A stretch of DNA of 64,000 bases from Linyphia triangularis (GCA_963978545.1 OZ021722.1:14326801-14390800), one strand, 5' to 3'. Counted from the stretch's first letter, positions 35,591 through 50,727 are shown. Notes: generated by a model from the sequence alone, not told the origin. Numbers and translations: made by a program.

Positions 35591-36041
35591 TGTTTCACAA
35601 ACTGTCTGTATATAGTGTAAATAGTGACGTATTATTTTAAAATTCTATTGTAATTTATTTTTATCTTATTTTATTTATTAACAGCGATTATACAGGTTAG
35701 AAAAAGGTGGCAACACCTAAAGCAATCGAGAAATTTTGAGATGTTTCTTTTCCGACGAATTGGCTGGAAATTTAGCGAATGTTCTCTCGCGCCAAGTATA
35801 AATAAGACTGGAGATCGGGAAAGTTTTCAGATTGACTTCGGACTTCTATGAAAGCTGATCGCTTTGTTTACCTACTAGAGTGGACTTGTATAATCGCTGT
35901 TTTCGAAGTTGTTCTTGTTGAAGTTTGTGAGCGATTACACCGTTGTCTGTGAATAAATTTTGTGCCTGTGAAGAGTGAATAAATAGTAGTTTTCATCTTA
36001 AAAACTGTGCCATCATTGCCTCCGTGGAAAAATTCATAACA
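35591..36041 (+). mobile_element. Solo LTR, family LTR-B, complete copy
   Basis: A 451-bp sequence runs from TGTTTCACAA to ...AATTCATAACA, flanked by ATAC on both sides (35587-35590 and 36042-36045). It has a TATA box TATAAATA (35797-35804) and two AATAAA signals (35952 and 35978). Diagnostic words are GGTGGCAACACCT, ATCGCTGT...CGAAGTTGT and AAAACTGTGCCATCATTGCC. The same words recur in the split copy at 49986 and the minus-strand copy at 58526. The 4-bp duplication and TG...CA ends fit a Gypsy-like origin. Confidence 0.88.
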
Positions 36042-36045
36042 ATAC

Positions 36046-37354
36046 AATGAAATAATTTAATGAACTAAGTTTTACAACTAAAAAAAACCCGCTTTTATAA
36101 ATGGATAATTCTACGGCTGATGCCTTGGTCGAAAATGATTATTTTAAGTAACCGATGCACGGAAAACGGACATGTCTGGTGTGTCTGTGGCTTATAAATG
36201 TATATTTGACCTTATTAAAATAATAATTTTTCAATTTAACTTTGCAACCAGCTAATATTGTATGAAACAAAAACATAACTACTGGATTCTTTATAATTTT
36301 AGAATTTTAATTTAGTTACGAGTGGGAAAAGGTGCCAAAGTGCCCGGAGCGTACATTAGAGAATTGTCCAAATAATTATAAAGAAATATAAAATATTATC
36401 CTTTTGTATATTGTGTAGATTAAGAGAAATTACTCCATATTTGTTTATCATGTAGGAGAAACTACATGATTATGATAGTTGATCGCTGAACAGTCGTGTT
36501 AAAACTTTGCAAGATTATTTTGCACCTTAAATGCAGCCAGAACCAATTAATTGTGCTAAATTTGTGAGGAAGCTTTAATCTTACACACATTCTTATATTT
36601 GAAAGCTAAAATTAACTATTGTATTCATTTACTCAATTATTTAAATTGTTTTTGTGGCTTTTTTTTTGCATGACAATTACGATAATGTTGCAACACAAAA
36701 AGTGTTTTGATTTTTATAAGGTGAGATTAACATTTATGGATTTTTAAGTAAAATTTTAATGTGTTGTACACAAGCATTTTTTAGTATATATTTTGATTAT
36801 TGATAAGTAAGTAGTTCATCTGGTAAAAATCAGCGTTGTAAAACTACTGTTTAATAAATAATTGTCTAGCCATGCAAAGTAATTAGTCATCAAAAGTACT
36901 GAAATCACAAATGTTGACTGCAAGTAACCTATTTTTATTTTTTTTTAAATTTTTTATTTATTTAAATAGTTAGTTCTAATGAACTGAAATGTGAGCATTG
37001 TAAAAATAATAAAAAGAAATCGCCAAGTACCAATAGGCTGCGGGGTATGTTTTTTACGAAGCTGAGTGTTTTTTTGTTTTTTTTGTTTTTGTTTTTTCCC
37101 CGAAAGCAAAGTTTTTTTTTTTTTTTTTTTTTTTTCTTTCTTTTTTTTTTTCAGAGATTGTCACATAGCATTGCTATTTTCCCTTCTAAATTAAATTTAA
37201 CCAGTAAATTATTAAAATGAATAAATTAGACTTCACCAAATTATGATGATGATCAAAATAATCGAATATTTTTTGTGCAGAGTATAAAATGATAAGCTAA
37301 TGTCCTAGAAAAATAACTGAAAACTTCTTGCAGGTAGTCAGAAACTTCGCAATT
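36046..37354. other. AT-rich DNA, nothing recognised
   Basis: No supported gene. A T-rich stretch lies at 37068-37151. Confidence 0.5.
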
Positions 37355-38205
37355 TTATCATGATCCCATCATATTTATTAGTTTTTCAAAGTAGAATTTA
37401 CAAGAAAGTAATAAAACAGTACTAATCAGGAACGACTGTACTGTGTTGTTTCTACAAATATTATCATGATGCTATCATATTTATCAGTTTCTCAACGTAA
37501 AGCTGAGAAGAAAGCAATACAATACTTATCAGGAACGACTGCATTTTGACATTGTTATTAATCTTATTATGGTGCCAACATATTTATTAGTTTATCAAAG
37601 TAGAGTTTTCAAAATAAATGCCATAATACTAACCAGGAATGACTGTATTGTGATATTCTTAGGAATCTTTTCTTGATGGCATCATATTCATTAATTTCTC
37701 AACGTAGAGTTTTCAAGAAAGCAAGGCAACAATACTAATCAGGAACGACTGTATTTTGACATTAGGCTTCAACTCTGAATCACGATTTCAGCTCAACAAC
37801 TCATTTTATTGAATTCTCGAACCTTGTTTCAGAATAATTAAATGTGACATACACAAAATTCTCTGAATGAATAATGCTGCATAATTTGTATTACAATAGC
37901 TTATTTGATAAAAGAAATATACTTAAATTCAGCTAAAAATATTTTCTAAGTATCAAAAAACTTGTATAACACCATATTTAGCTCTTGAACGACCACGGTA
38001 AGATTTGGTAACATTCTACATTCAGAGAATTTTGTGTGAGTCATATCTATTTATTCTGAAACAAGGTTCAGGAATTTAAAAAAAATGTTTTGTTATCGTG
38101 ATTCAGAGGTAAAGCCTAACATCAAAATACAGTCGTTCCTGATTAGTATTGTTGCATTGCTTTCTAGCAAACTTTTTCGTTGAAAAACTAATAAATATGA
38201 TGGTA
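37355..38205. mobile_element. Foldback element with tandemly repeated arm
   Basis: Four direct units of about 105 bp (AGGAAYGACTG at 37428, 37531, 37635 and 37741) make the outer left side. The last unit plus about 110 bp more (37680-37875) is an inverted match to 38012-38205, which contains one unit only. Shared words include CTAATCAGGAACGACTGTAT, AACCTTGTTTCAGAATAA and ACAAAATTCTCTGAAT. The 136-bp centre is unique. Tandem repeats within inverted arms are the hallmark of Foldback-type elements; that class is inferred. Confidence 0.75.
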
Positions 38206-38239
38206 TTTTCGAAAAGCAAAGCAAATAGACAAGTTCATT

Positions 38240-38600
38240 GAAGGGCTTAGGCCACAAGTAATTTACAATAATAGAAACCTCCCTTTGGCCTAATCAGGCA
38301 AAGAAAACAACCAAACCTTTCTGCGTAACTGTCGGACAACAGAAAGTGATCGATGGTACGACCATTAAATTCACCGCAATTGCTGCATCGGGAGTTATTA
38401 CGGAGCAGCGGCTATTGGCTAGTAAGGATCACATTAGGAAACAAATATTTGCCATCTGTTGTGGAAGTGGCCCAGAAAAAGCACAAAGGAAGCAAGTTCT
38501 TCTGGAAATATAATGAGGTACAAAACTTGTACGAGAGGCACGATCCTCGTTTGGCAAAAATCGTTTGGACAGGTTGTTTACCTTAAGGCCTTTTTTAGTG
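38240..38600 (-). pseudogene. LINE C-terminal remnant (tentative)
   Basis: On the minus strand one frame reads FFWATSTTDGKYLFPNVILTS, a stop, then LLRNNSRCSNCGEFNGRTI and DHFLLSDSY. The order W...GKYLFPNV, then C-x2-C...H, resembles the region after RNase H in several LINE clades. There are stops, no upstream domain, and no tail was identified. The plus-strand frame 38353-38586 is its shadow. Confidence 0.4.
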
Positions 38601-41600
38601 GTCTCTAGGTGGTTTGGGCCAATGTTGCTTTGGGGAGTTTTTGGAGAAGATTAATTAATCCGTGAGATAATGGCCGATGTAACGAGTTGAATTTCGAGTA
38701 GTATGGAAATGGAAGATTGGTGTTCATTCGATAAGTATTGCATGTCAATGATAGAAAACGGATTGGGTTTAGTTTTCGGTCAGATTTTGAGTCAATGACG
38801 GTGATTAATTGGATTTATGCAATTAGTTAAAAGTAAATGCTGCGTGTGTTCAATTTCTGATGTTACTTGGCACTTGATACAGGGTGATCAAAGTGTGTTG
38901 CTCGAATAAGATAAATTATTGTGCAAAAACTGCTGCGTTGCTTTGTAGGTAATTCAGCTCTTGCTACGTGACATTGTTGTCTTAGCATCTATTTTCCTGG
39001 TCTTCAAACGTTTATATGGCCAACGCGTAGATAAAACTGGATTTTCAATACGAAATTCTTTGATCTACAAAATATCATTTGTATTAGTACATGTAGTTAT
39101 TTCTAAGGTGCTAAGGTAAAAAATCGATATTCATTAAAAAGTTAGGAACTTTCACTTTACAATATATATATACTCATCTTTCAGTATATATTTAGTATCA
39201 AGTACCATCATAGGCACCATCTGTCGAGAATGATACAGAATAGATTAAAACTTTATGATACTTGTTACAACGCTATGCTGCTGTGGTTGAGACACTCCAT
39301 AATACATACTATAAAGGGGAAATGGGCAACAGCGTTCTATGGAAATCAGTATCTCCATATATGAGAGGTAGATCGCGTTCAAATAGTTTTTGGCTCGATG
39401 GTAAATGCTGTTTCTAATAATTGTTTTGATTTCATTTTAAGTTATTATTTCATTTCCACTTCACTTATGAACGAAACTTTTAACAACTATAGATAAAACA
39501 TACAAACGTTTTTGCAAACAAACTGTACAGCAAACCTACTAAATGTAATGTTTTATAATTAACATCTTAATTCAATTACTTAATTAGTTATTAACATTTG
39601 GTTCCCTCACTGATAGAAATTTATCTGGTGTTACATATGTATTCTTTGGAAAAGTTGGATTAGTGGGTTGTGTTATACATTTCACAAAACTTGCTTGTAC
39701 TGTACATTATGTCGTTTTAGAGGGGTTGCTTAAGATTCGAATATTTTATACGCTACTTTTCAGTTTGAAAACCACGAGATGTATGCATTACATTGCTTAA
39801 AGAATGTTTGACTAAGTATCTGTCTTGCAATCAGTGAAATTGTTTTTATTCTCAAGAAAACGTTGAGCTGCAAATCCCTATAGGTAGACTCTCTAAGGTT
39901 TATCAGGAAAACTGAAATATTTTTAACTTGTAATAGAGTGTTTTAGAGTTCATGAACATATCAAAATTTTGCTGAAACAGTTCTGTACACGTTTACTTTA
40001 AGTACATAGGAAAAACTTACTTAGAAAACGACAGCATCATTACTTCAGAATTTAGAATGATATATTTTTAATAATTAATCTGTAATAAGTCCTAAGTCAG
40101 TAAGTCATAAACAGAAACAATACTCAGTTCAAAGAAGCGTTATAAAATTACGTATACCACTTTAGCTTTTAGAGTCACCAAACGACGTCAAAATAAAACA
40201 CACAGCGACATATTGACTTACTTCCCATACCATAACCTTTAAGAGCAACGGTTTTTTAGGCCATCATCCCATCCCAAACAAAAATATCCAATGTCTAAAT
40301 ATAAATCTAATATATAACCCCCTGTGGCATCCACCTAGAGTGGCACACAATTTCGGAGATACCAAAAATACTTTTCTGCAATGGGTTTTTGCGTTGTTGA
40401 GATATGAAGCCATTTCTGATTCCAGCGAAGCCGTAGCTCCTGTCTCAGTACATACACAGTTGCCTCGTGTGCCCTGGAGCGTCAATGGCAGAAAATGTAA
40501 TGATGTTCTATCGATTAGTTAGCAGCAGAATTTCGCGGCGCCTTATCTTATACAATTGGCGATTTTCTTCTGCTTCGGTTGCTTGGAATGTCTCTAATTT
40601 GGACTAGGGGGTATTATTGAATTAAAGTGTCAGAGGGGAAACTCGATTTCTGGAATGGCAGTTTTTGAGTGGGCAGAGTTTTTCCCGTTATGGTTAGAAA
40701 TAATGAAGTTACATTTTTGGAAGGTTTGTTGCGGGGAAATGTAATGATTAGAATAGTGAATATGACAAGGATATAGGTATAGAAAAGGCAAAGGTTTTGT
40801 AATCTCAAAATCAACAAATAACAATCACTATGTTAGTGAGTTTATCTATCGACATACAGAGGGTCTCAGCATCAGAGATGTAAACTTTGAAGAGGGATAG
40901 GGTATACTTAGATGACGCGGAATCATATAGAAATGCTGCTTTGGAAATGTCGTACTGTTGTGTAATAGTGTACGCAGAAATCGCAAGACAGGAAATGATA
41001 CTATGTAAGTGAATATGCGGCTTATTATTCAATGAACATCAACAATTGCAATATGATTAAACAGGTACAGGTTAAAGGAGGTGTTCAATTTTCCGTCAAC
41101 AAGCTGTGATCTTGGCCTTTCATCTAAGGTGCAAGCACCAGTGGATGAAGTAGAGTCCAGAACGCTCGGGAAACCAGCCCACTTGCAACGCCATCTACCG
41201 CCATCTCTTTCAACCCATCATTGCTATGTGATTTTGAGTCAACTAGGCGCTCCCTACCAATCATGGAAGAAGTTTTTTACCACTGGAGCTGAGACATCCT
41301 GAATTTTTAGTGGAGTTTATTTGTGGTTAAACCTTAGCAAAATTTCCATTAACTTCTGGCAATTTTTTTCTTCTTCCCTCCCCCCCCCCCCTCTTACTGT
41401 TTGGTGTTAATTTTGTTGTTTTTGAATGTTGAGATCTGTTGAGTATAGATTATGATAAATTTATCAACATTTTAATAATATAATTAACTACTCATCAGGT
41501 TAAATAAATTTGACTTGCACTCTACAAGATACTTAACATTTATTAAAAACATTTGTATTTTTGGGAATGCGTTTGTGCTATTTTTATAGTCCGAACTATA

Positions 41601-42770
41601 AATCATGAATAATTGTGTGTCATTTATTTTAAACATTTGAAATCTGCAACGAGTAATGTATGATACAGCGTAACCGAAAATTTATAGAATTTTAATCGGA
41701 AATCCTTCCAAAAGAAATTGTCTCAGCATAAACGACACATGTCAAAAAAAGAATCGGATATAAAATTGCAGTTACGTTAAAATATTCTATGAAACAAAAT
41801 TCTTATAGTATACCAAGAATACCGTAGAATACCTCGTATAGTCTTATACCAAATCCTTACAGTAAAGAAAAACAAATAGTGAATTAAGAAAAGTAACCTC
41901 ATATTAAATATAAAAATACAATTGTCAGGTAAACACTGATGTCGGATGACAGATCCGATTCCATAATCATAATAAAAATATCTAATTCATTTACGCCACA
42001 CAAGTACTGCCACTAGCTTTTATGTACCATTTCGAATTATTCATTAACTGTTTCATCATTTAGCAACATATAAATTGACTACACAACTAATACAAATTCT
42101 GAAGTTCTTCACATTTCAAAATTTCAACTCGCATTTTTGTTAGCCTATATCCCCTTTTATGAAATCTATTTGTGACAGTATTTGTTTATTTAATCACATA
42201 AACAAACTTCTCACTATTTTCTGCTTATATATATATATTTTTTTCCATAATGAAAAAGTTCCAAAATAATTTGCTTATCTTAAGATCACGTCTGCGATCA
42301 CCAAATTGTTAAATTTTTCACAAGCATGCAAATGTAAGACTGCACACTAATGGTTAATTATATTCTATTTTACATATAGAATACCTCCTTCGTTCACTTT
42401 GCATTTCATTTTGAGACAGTGTTGTTTCATTTATCATGATTATGTCACTTTGACGTAAGCTTCATGTATCTTCACTGAATGCCTTTTCACTGAAAATAAA
42501 GTTAAAATAATATAACTTATATAAAAAAAAGATTTTAAATATCAATTATAAATCCTTTATATGAATTGCCAATTTTTATATTCATTAACACAGTGCCGAT
42601 TCTGTAAACAGCGTGTGCTTGGTGTTTGCATCTAATTTGAAATATTAAAAACATTTTTATCAGCAAAATGTTCTGCAAACTACGTTTCAAAATTTATTTA
42701 TTAAAAATGAATGTGAATTTATGCACTCACATCCAAACACCTTTTATTTATTCTGATTAAAACAATTTCT
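38601..42770. other. Unassigned 4.2-kb stretch
   Basis: No gene or repeat family supported. Parts (40264-40560 and 41080-41300) have a more balanced composition with short open frames of 60-75 codons but no recognisable domains. A C-run lies at 41379-41391. Confidence 0.4.
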
Positions 42771-43140
<370 letters not shown>

Positions 43141-43175
43141 ATTATTTATTTATCATTGCCATTGATAGCAACAGG

Positions 43176-43445
43176 AAATATTTTCTTCAATGGTAGATTA
43201 AAAGCTGTTGTTCTAGCTCGATTGGATGATAGTAAATTGGTTTATTAGCAGTCCGTAAAATCGACCTTTTAGTGACACAACCCCCAAAATTTGATAGAAT
43301 GCGTTGTCATCAACAACGAATCTATCTGCTAAATTTCAGCTCAATTGGAAGACGACAAGGGGTTTAATTATACCTCCACAGATTTTCCCACCATCGACAT
43401 TCACAGCCACCCATCTATCTATACACGCACACAAATTTGAAGGTA
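43176..43445 (+). repeat. Dispersed repeat C, copy 1
   Basis: Matches 60497-60770 in the same orientation. Shared words include TTTCTTCAATG, GATTGGATGA, TTGGTTTATTAG, CCGTAAAA, GACCTTTTAGTGAC and TTTGATAGAA, followed by CACC(A)TCGACA and a CA-rich stretch. No coding capacity. The superfamily is unknown. Confidence 0.75.
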
Positions 43446-43978
43446 ATATAAAGGATTTAAAAATGCGGTTGCTTAAGTTTAGCACTCCAGTGCATTATCA
43501 AGTAACTGACGAACAGTAAATATCAAAATTCGGACACACTAGAATTGACAGGCAACTTAACCTTATATCACTTACATAATCTTATTTAGTTGTTAACAAA
43601 TCCTTACCGAAATAAAAATCAAGACATCTAGAAGATCTCGATTCTGCTGGATGCGACCCAAGAAAATTGAGAATGGATGTAACGCAATTACTCAACATTA
43701 TTCTCTACGTTGCCTTTCTGTCCACTATCTCTCTCCATTACATACATTCCTCCCTCCCTTCCTTTGTCATCGATGCATTCAGGGCCATGTGGACAAATAG
43801 CAGTGGACATTAGGTGCTGCGTGGATGTTGGTCAATGTGTGTTTCTTTTTGCTGTCGCCGTAGGATTAAAGTACTTTTGCTTGTTCAAAGAAAGATTGTA
43901 ATGTGTTGTTAAAATATATAGACATTCAAGAGTTTGCATTCCCCAGTTGGAATTATAATTAAATATGTATATTAAATA
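43446..43978. other. Nothing recognised
   Basis: Short open frames only; no repeat family seen. Confidence 0.4.
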
Positions 43979-43986
43979 TGTATATT

Positions 43987-44733
43987 CAGGGGTAGAAGTG
44001 GGAAACAAAAAAAAAGGGGGGGGGGATGCTCAAAGGTTGGTGACAAGTGCATCCCCCCCACCCTTCGCCGTCCAAACGATAAATTTTATAATTTTGTATC
44101 TTATAATAAAAATATTAATTAGTAAGAGAACAATTTTTACTTCCTAACACTAACATTGAACAAGAGTCCAAAATTTATTGTTATTTTAATGAATATTCTG
44201 TGACTAAGTTTTTTTACTTTGATGTAAGAGATAAAGTGAAATAATAATTCAACATTATATATAAAACTGTTTATTTAGATTTAAATAGTGCTTCTAAATG
44301 TGCATAATTTCATTAAATTAAGTTAATAGAGAACTATAAAACGTTCTTTTTTAAATAGCTTGTCTTTTTATGAAACAAGAATAGAAATTTAACTTAAAAA
44401 GAAATTTTGTCGAAGTTAAAAGTTGATCAAGTGTGACTGTATATGTTAATAAAAATACTTTTATCTTTATTATACAAAGTATAATAATGCATTTTTGATA
44501 TGCCATAATTTTTTTTTTTAACTTTTGAAAACTTTATACCACGTTTTCTCGGTGTCACTACATATAACGGTTAATGTTATTTTTCTGTAGTAGTTTTTAG
44601 ACGGAATGAGGGGTTTTACAAGCGAGCGGATGAATTTTAGTGGTTTTAGAAGTGGGGGGGGGGGGACGCTTGGGTATTTTCTTAAGAAGTGGGGGGACGC
44701 GTCACTCCGAGTCTACCCACACTTCTAACACTG
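43987..44733. mobile_element. hAT-like MITE with 8-bp target duplication
   Basis: The left end CAGGGGTAGAAGTGGG and the inverted right end CAGTGTTAGAAGTGTGGG match at 13 of the first 15 positions. The flanks are TGTATATT (43979-43986) and TGCATATT (44734-44741), an 8-bp duplication with one change. CAG-type ends with 8-bp duplications are typical of hAT transposons. G-runs sit just inside both ends (44017 and 44656). There is no coding frame in its 747 bp, so it is non-autonomous. Confidence 0.8.
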
Positions 44734-44741
44734 TGCATATT

Positions 44742-47700
44742 AAGTATACATATACGAAAAATTCAAATGCAAATAAATTGTTTAAAAATGTCTACAAATT
44801 ATAAGGGAAATATTGGTTCAAATAGCATAACACTAGAAATGTCTATAATTATTTTGTAATAAAAGAGTAATAATTTGATTCGGTAAAAATTAAAAAATAT
44901 TAATTGAAATATATTTTTGTATTATCGTCTCATACATATAAATTGTAAGAAAAATGTGGGTTGTATTTTTATATTCTCAGTTGGTCAAAACATAAGGGCT
45001 ATGCTGATTTTTAAGGTTTTGAAGACAAAATCACAGTAATATAGGAAATGATAAAAAATTTATAATATTTATAGCATTTTATTTTTGAAAAAAATAATTT
45101 TGTAACTTAAAGCTTATTTAAAATAAATTTTATGAATAGCGATGTTCAAATGTCAAGTTTTTTAACAGGGTAATTTGGCCTTATTTTTTCTATTAAAACT
45201 TTTACATACCTCTGTTAAATTACTTTACAAATATTTGACCAGTTCTCTCCTCTTAATTCCTGTATTTATTTTGTATTCATATTCCTTTATTGTCACAGCA
45301 TTCAGATGTCAGTTGACAAAATTTTAAGTTGGTTAGTGTTCGAATTCCTGTTTTAAATGGTGTTTGATCGTAAAAAGTTTTTATCTCATAAAGATGATGC
45401 GATGGTGTTAGTAAAAATTTAAAAAAAAAAAATATAAAAAAAAAAAAAAGATGTATTAAAAGATAGTTGTTTAAAATAGATTTGTAACATGTGTGTTATA
45501 CTGGGAATTAGGTTACTCGTTCTATAAGCGATATGGTAAGTTGAGAGGTTAGTGGAAACTATTTCAACAATTGAAATAAAAAATAAAATAAAATAGTGCA
45601 ATAGATAACTTATTCATTTAATTAGCTTTACTGATGAAAGATATTTTATACTAATTGTCAATAACATTATTACTGCATAGTCAATGAGTATTTTTAATAT
45701 ACGAATTATCCAAAGGAAGTTATTTAAAATCAACCTTTATCAGGAGATACACAAATTTTGTAAGTTCTGAAAACAAAGTTTATCGAAAATGTTTCTTTTA
45801 TCTTTTATTATTTTTATAAAATTTCAATATATTTGAACAAAGTGGTATTAATCAAAAATATAGCCATTTGGATGAAAGTTTTTTTTTTTTTAATTTTATT
45901 TGATCGATATAAACAAGAAACCCCTCTAAATATAAAAACCAAATTTCAACACATTTGGGAATATAAATGATTATTCGGTCTTTCAAGAATTTCTATTACC
46001 AAATTTTGATACCTAAAAAAACCCAAATAAATGTAAATGAGTTTATTTTTCAAAATTTATTAATAATTTTTTACAAAACTGCTGTTCCCAAATCAAACAT
46101 CAACAAGATTTATACGAACAAAACATATGTGAAGTATTTAGGTACATTTATCGCTTTGGCTCGGGGAAAAATATGTTACGCATGACAAGACCAAGATGGT
46201 GAAAAATAGCCTCCAGCTTTATCGTCACATTGTTTAGTAGAACCCACCCTTTCACTTCAAGACAGTTTCAAATTGATTCTCTACCTCAACAAAACATGCC
46301 TCAATTTTTCACAGAGGGCAAATACTTCTTTGAAACGTCCAATAATTAAGGAATGTTTACGTCCTGACTATTTATCTTTCAAGATCCTTGTTGCCATGGT
46401 AACAACCCACCTTTACAAATACTCGTTTCTTCTGCTGCCATTTCAATATTCGCAAAAGAGAACTATTGTGTTATTGCGCGTACAAAACTCTAGTGTTTCG
46501 GACGATGCATAATGTGTTAGGCGATTGTAAATCTCTGGCTTACATTGTAATTTTTGCTTTGTTTATCAAGTTGTATTCAGTGTATCTTAGCTATATAAAG
46601 AGCTTACAGTTTCTAACTATCATAATGGCACTCATAGTGGAATTCTTTAGAATCCAATTTCTAAGAGATCTTAGAAAAGACATGTGATGTATTTCCTATG
46701 GGCCATTGTTTTTATATTATATTTAAGCCTTTTCTAGTATTACCGGTGTCACCCGAATAGCTACGCTGAAGCCAATCCCGATGTGGACCGTTGTAGACTG
46801 GCTATTGCTACGGCCCACTGATGGGCAAAATATACGGGAAGTTTTAAGATGTTTACGCAGAGTCTTAAAATTGAATTATATTTTTATAAGGATGGAGGGA
46901 GACAAGTATGTTTTGTGATAGTTTTGACATGCTTATGTTTCAAACAATCGTGTATTTTGAAACGATGCTTGAGTTTCGGCATGGATTGGCCAATCTTCCC
47001 AGAACTCACATTGGCCAATACTGTTGTGCTACCTGGGTCAATCGTCTTATAGTGAATTGCCCCATACATTGGACTGGTTTCTGTTGGTTCAATCTTGTTT
47101 AAACTAGTTTTCAGGTCACACCATGTCTTTTGCGTAGGCGCCGTTCTGACAGCCTAGCTTGTCACTTTATGTCTTACCTCTCTAGAAGTCACTACGTGGC
47201 TACCACCGTCTCTTAGAATAACAAATTGGTGTGTTACCATGACAATGATTTATGCTCTTAGCACAATTGCTACTGAATGTAGTATAAGTTATAAGTCACC
47301 TGCATTCATGGCTTTTTATACACTTTAAACAAATTTTTGAAATCAAGGCACTTAATTCTAATATTCGTACAAGTGTCATAAGGTATGGCTATCTCATGCT
47401 CCTTATGAGAATGACCAATAGCAGGTTGTTGTCATTGTGGCATACAAGAGATTGTGACTGTAAATTGGATTTTAATGGAGACCCTAATTTTTGGTTAAAA
47501 TGAAGTTTTGAAGGAAAACATTCGATTTCCTGACAAGAATGTCTAAAGACCAACGAGAAAGTTTGTAGACTACTAAAGCCGAGTTCTAAGCCTTAGCCTT
47601 GTGCGACAGCTGAGTCACTTTCATCATTTAGAAAATTTTAAGCGCAACTATTGACCTTACAATACTTGTCAATCTGAGTGGGATACCATCGTGTGCCAAC

Positions 47701-49086
47701 ATTCAGGACGTGTTTGTGACCAATCACAATTCAACTTTAAAAACGAATTTATATGTCCACATTCCATTAGGCAATCATTGCACAATTCATCTTTTAATTA
47801 ACTTATCATTTAACGGGGATGTAGTCATGCATAAGTTGCACATATTCTTAAAAAAAATTTGGTAAAATACTTTTTTAACCCCTTGAACGTGAGGTAAGTA
47901 AGCTATAGTTATTGCAAATAGTTCCATAGAGGTTAAAAACCCATAACGCGAATTATATATTTTCGAAATATTTTAATAATTGCAATTAATCAAATAATAT
48001 GAAATAACTGCTTAATTTATCTTCCAATAAAAAAAAAATCCGAGTAATAAAGTTTATTTACTATCGTAATCGATTCATTACTTATCGCTGTATCCGAAGT
48101 TGTATTTACTATCATAACATTTCAATTGATTATATACCTGTACCTTGAAGTTTCCGCATTCATAGTTATTTAATAATGGAATGGGAATACCAGAAGATTA
48201 CCTTTTAACTTTACTTACTGATCACATACCCCTTATTCAATTGAGTAACTCTCTACTTTTTCGATTAAATATGAATGGAAATGTATTGAAAGTCACACCT
48301 ATTAATTTAAAATTAATTTACTAACTAAAAACCGAATTATTTTTGTCTATTTTTAACTGAACTCACTTAAAAAGTCTAATCTGAAATTTTTCGAATACAG
48401 ATCATATGAAGTTCTTATCAGACTATGTGTTGTTGGTATACTAGTTAGAATTTTTTTTAAATTCTACAATTTATCATCTTCTAAAAAGAAATTTGTGCAT
48501 TCTGTCATTTTTAGTACACATACTTTTTTTTTTCGCTGCTCGTGTATTTGGTATATCTTATTTCGGTGAATACATATGATTTATTTGGTAAAGAATTTCG
48601 TAGTTGTACATAAAAAAACAGAAGTTTTTTTATGATAATAATGTTTGTCATGGGTATATAGTGAGATTGACAGAAAAGTTGTGATTGAGAATTATGAATG
48701 TCTGTGTAAATATTGGAATGCTAGATTTTTTTTAACACTAATAGTACACATTTTGTCCAATGACCGTAATGCGTAAAAATATATTATTTAGTTGTATACA
48801 AAGATCTTCAATTAATAAAAGTAATTATTATTTGTAATATTTATATAATATACAATTTTTTTTTTTAAAGAAACTAATTATTATTCATATCATTTTATAT
48901 ATACAGTACCAATATAACTAAGAGACAGTTTTGTAACTACAGAAGTTTATTTTATAATTTTTGTGATTATATATAAAATAATGGTTTTTATTTTGAAGTT
49001 CTAAATTTTGTCGAAAATGTATGGCGTGATTAAAATAATGTTTGAAAAAATAAAATCATTGCAAAATTCCTTTTAAAATTAAAGCG

Positions 49087-49126
<40 letters not shown>

Positions 49127-49775
49127 GTAATCATCTTAGAAAATCCACTTTGCCTAAATTCAAATCACTAAACTAAAAAGAAATGGTTAATAGTTTTTGA
49201 ACATGCTTCTTATAACACATATTTACTACTCATGAAATTAAAACACATTAAGTACTTATAAAATAAAATAAATATTTAAATGACTTATAATTAAGCTAAA
49301 TCATCCTGTAACTTTACAGAATTAAAATACATTATATGAAATCGGTAACTTTAGTCAAAGGGAGAAATAATTGACTCTAATAGTTTGGGCAATAATTTAC
49401 AAATTGAGAAAATATTACATATTTTTTATTTATAACTTCATACACAGCAGATTATTTTTGAATTACGGAATGTTTGACACCAATTAATTACAATTAATGA
49501 AGTATTTTAGTACTTAGTCTGTTATGGCTTTAGTGGGTTTAAAAGCTACTTAGTAATTATTGGTAGAAGGATTATAAATTAGTGGACTTAAAAAAAACCT
49601 GTGAAGAGCTATTATCAGATTTTAAAAAGCTTTGATCAGGTATTTGTTAAACTAATGACATGTTAAAAAAAGGTTTGGAATAAGCACCAGCTGACATTTC
49701 TGTCAGAAAAAACAATTAGGATAATTAATCGATTAAATTTTGAATGGCCCATTTAGTTAACCTTCCATTTTTTGC

Positions 49776-49813
<38 letters not shown>

Positions 49814-49985
49814 CTGAGTTTTATTTTATGGAGCCAGGTATTGGATACATTGATTTTTACAGGTTTATAAATTCTGTTTTTATTTCTCATAGAATTAGTT
49901 TGAAATTTGTAATATTCATGGCCCGTGCAATATTATTTCTGAGTACATCATGAGTCAGTTAGTCAGCCAGCCAGTGAGTTTATAT
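44742..49985. other. Unassigned 5.2-kb stretch
   Basis: No supported gene. The 46190-47720 part is less AT-rich with scattered short open frames, none recognisable. TTATCGCTGTATCCGAAGTT at 48084 matches LTR-B and may be a small fragment of it. T-runs lie at 49090-49124 and 49780-49809. Confidence 0.4.
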
Positions 49986-50526
<541 letters not shown>

Positions 50527-50535
50527 GATTATTTA

Positions 50536-50712
50536 AGTTTTATAAAAAATCAGTACATCTATATAACTGAACAATAGCAGCATACCTCTCTTTTTTATAT
50601 AAGCAGGTGGTCCAGGTCTATGCCCACATAATGCCTGCCCTGCGCATGCCCAAACATTAAGTGGAACCTACACCGGACCACACTTTTGACTAATTGAAAA
50701 CAATACCTTTGG
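50536..50712 (-). promoter_or_regulatory. Promoter-like dispersed repeat R2
   Basis: Aligns with R1 (23617-23785) over about 170 bp and with R3 (52000-52100) over its first 100 bp. On the minus strand a TATATAAA box (plus coordinates 50594-50601) lies 33 bp before TCAGTT (A at 50568). The GCATGCGCA word is kept in part. It starts about 16 bp downstream of the stop codon of the LINE tail. It could be that element's 3' UTR or a separate unit. Confidence 0.5.
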
Positions 50713-50727
50713 GCTTATTAAATTAAA

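Noticed and set aside
46190..47720. Less AT-rich stretch with several 60-79 codon frames
   Set aside because: Frames overlap on both strands, none has a recognisable motif, and no repeat ends were found.
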